DNA of 64,000 bases from Neotamlana sedimentorum. GTDB lineage: Bacteria; Bacteroidota; Bacteroidia; Flavobacteriales; Flavobacteriaceae. The notes beneath the pieces are model-generated. The model saw nothing but the letters and a program-made list of their open reading frames with translations. It ran no database searches and was not told the origin of the DNA. Numbering within the stretch: position 1 is the first letter of the stretch; each line of letters starts with the position of its first letter. Positions 63,753 to 64,000 of the stretch are shown one piece after another. The stretch lies in assembly GCF_000943565.1 (NCBI RefSeq), contig NZ_JTDW01000008.1, positions 105,809-169,808 of the forward strand, written 5' to 3'. The position numbers were made by a program, and so were the translations under genes.

Positions 63753-64000
63753 CCTTCGTCGTGCTATTTTACACTCAGTTTGTTATGTGCCATTTTTATA
63801 TTGTTAAGCTCTTTATAAAGCCTTAAAACTCCAAATCGCAGCAATATGTTGCCATTTTTTGGATTCTTTGTCCAATTAGCATGTTATTGAAGCTATTTAG
63901 GATATCTATTTAAACAACTTTTTACTTTAATCTGTTTATTGTAAACCTTCACCCTAGTTTAAGACAGTGTTATTTTTTAAAGGAGGAAAAAGTATTAAAA

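Larger units (their letters stand above)
63068..64000. other. Gene-free region with decayed interspersed repeats
   Basis: About 930 bases without a supported gene on either strand. It contains three diverged copies of a CGACTRYGCTC-type repeat (63366-63389, 63418-63440 inverted, 63731-63752). AGGAGG at 63981-63986 could be a ribosome binding site for a gene beginning just past the window edge, but such strong sites are unusual in this phylum. Confidence 0.6.

Noticed and set aside
1..64000. CRISPR arrays, insertion sequences, prophage or antiphage genes
   Set aside because: None seen: no regularly spaced repeats, no transposase or integrase motifs, and the gene content is glycan metabolism and housekeeping throughout.

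Overview
The window looks like chromosomal DNA from a marine-type flavobacterium (Bacteroidota, Flavobacteriia). The evidence is the low GC content, SusC/SusD pairs, many sulfatases and lipoproteins, a type IX secretion C-terminal domain, TAnnTTTG promoter boxes, and weak or absent Shine-Dalgarno sequences. No insertion sequence, phage gene or CRISPR array was seen. Nearly all of it is two adjacent glycan-scavenging loci followed by a housekeeping block.

Region 1 (48-33278) reads as a utilization locus for sulfated, fucosylated N-glycans. On the minus strand are GH92 mannosidase, sodium symporter, GH130 phosphorylase, CBM9-like lipoprotein, GHL10-like lipoprotein, Tat-exported glycosylasparaginase, GH20 hexosaminidase and a second GH92. 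These are followed by a second symporter, sulfatase, DUF5703 (GH95-like) protein, sulfatase and GH29 fucosidase. Another sulfatase pair (22839-25791) sits upstream of the first GH92. A LytS/LytTR sensor-regulator pair and a SusC/SusD pair run on the plus strand (26023-33278). GH29, GH20, GH92, glycosylasparaginase and cytoplasmic GH130 together match the linkages of an N-glycan: Fuc, GlcNAc, alpha-Man, GlcNAc-Asn and Man-beta-1,4-GlcNAc. The extra sulfatase pair lies between two copies of the GH92 leader, one of which keeps a decayed piece of the GH92 signal peptide, which suggests insertion with promoter capture.

Region 2 (33398-53543) reads as a peptidoglycan / N-acetylmuramic acid (MurNAc) utilization locus. 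A DeoR-type regulator and a lipoprotein DUF1343 (NamZ, GH171) are on the plus strand. Diverging from them on the minus strand are an HGSNAT/NagX-like membrane acyltransferase, SusC, SusD, a second leaderless NamZ, a MurT-like symporter, a 48-residue lipoprotein, MurQ, a NagZ-like GH3 lipoprotein, a T9SS-secreted GH18, an FAD/Fe-S D-lactate-dehydrogenase-type protein, and a NagB-PIG-L fusion. The set covers capture, exo-cleavage, uptake, lactyl-ether cleavage, oxidation of the released D-lactate and entry of GlcN-6-P into glycolysis. A MurNAc kinase and a separate NagA are not present.

Region 3 (53637-63067) is housekeeping: tRNA-Pro(GGG), trxB, a PpiD-like foldase, a CNNM/CorC protein, a small membrane protein, LptC, a TPR protein, an outer-membrane beta-barrel, CoaX and tRNA-Phe(GAA). 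The last 930 bases hold no gene that I can support, only decayed interspersed repeats.
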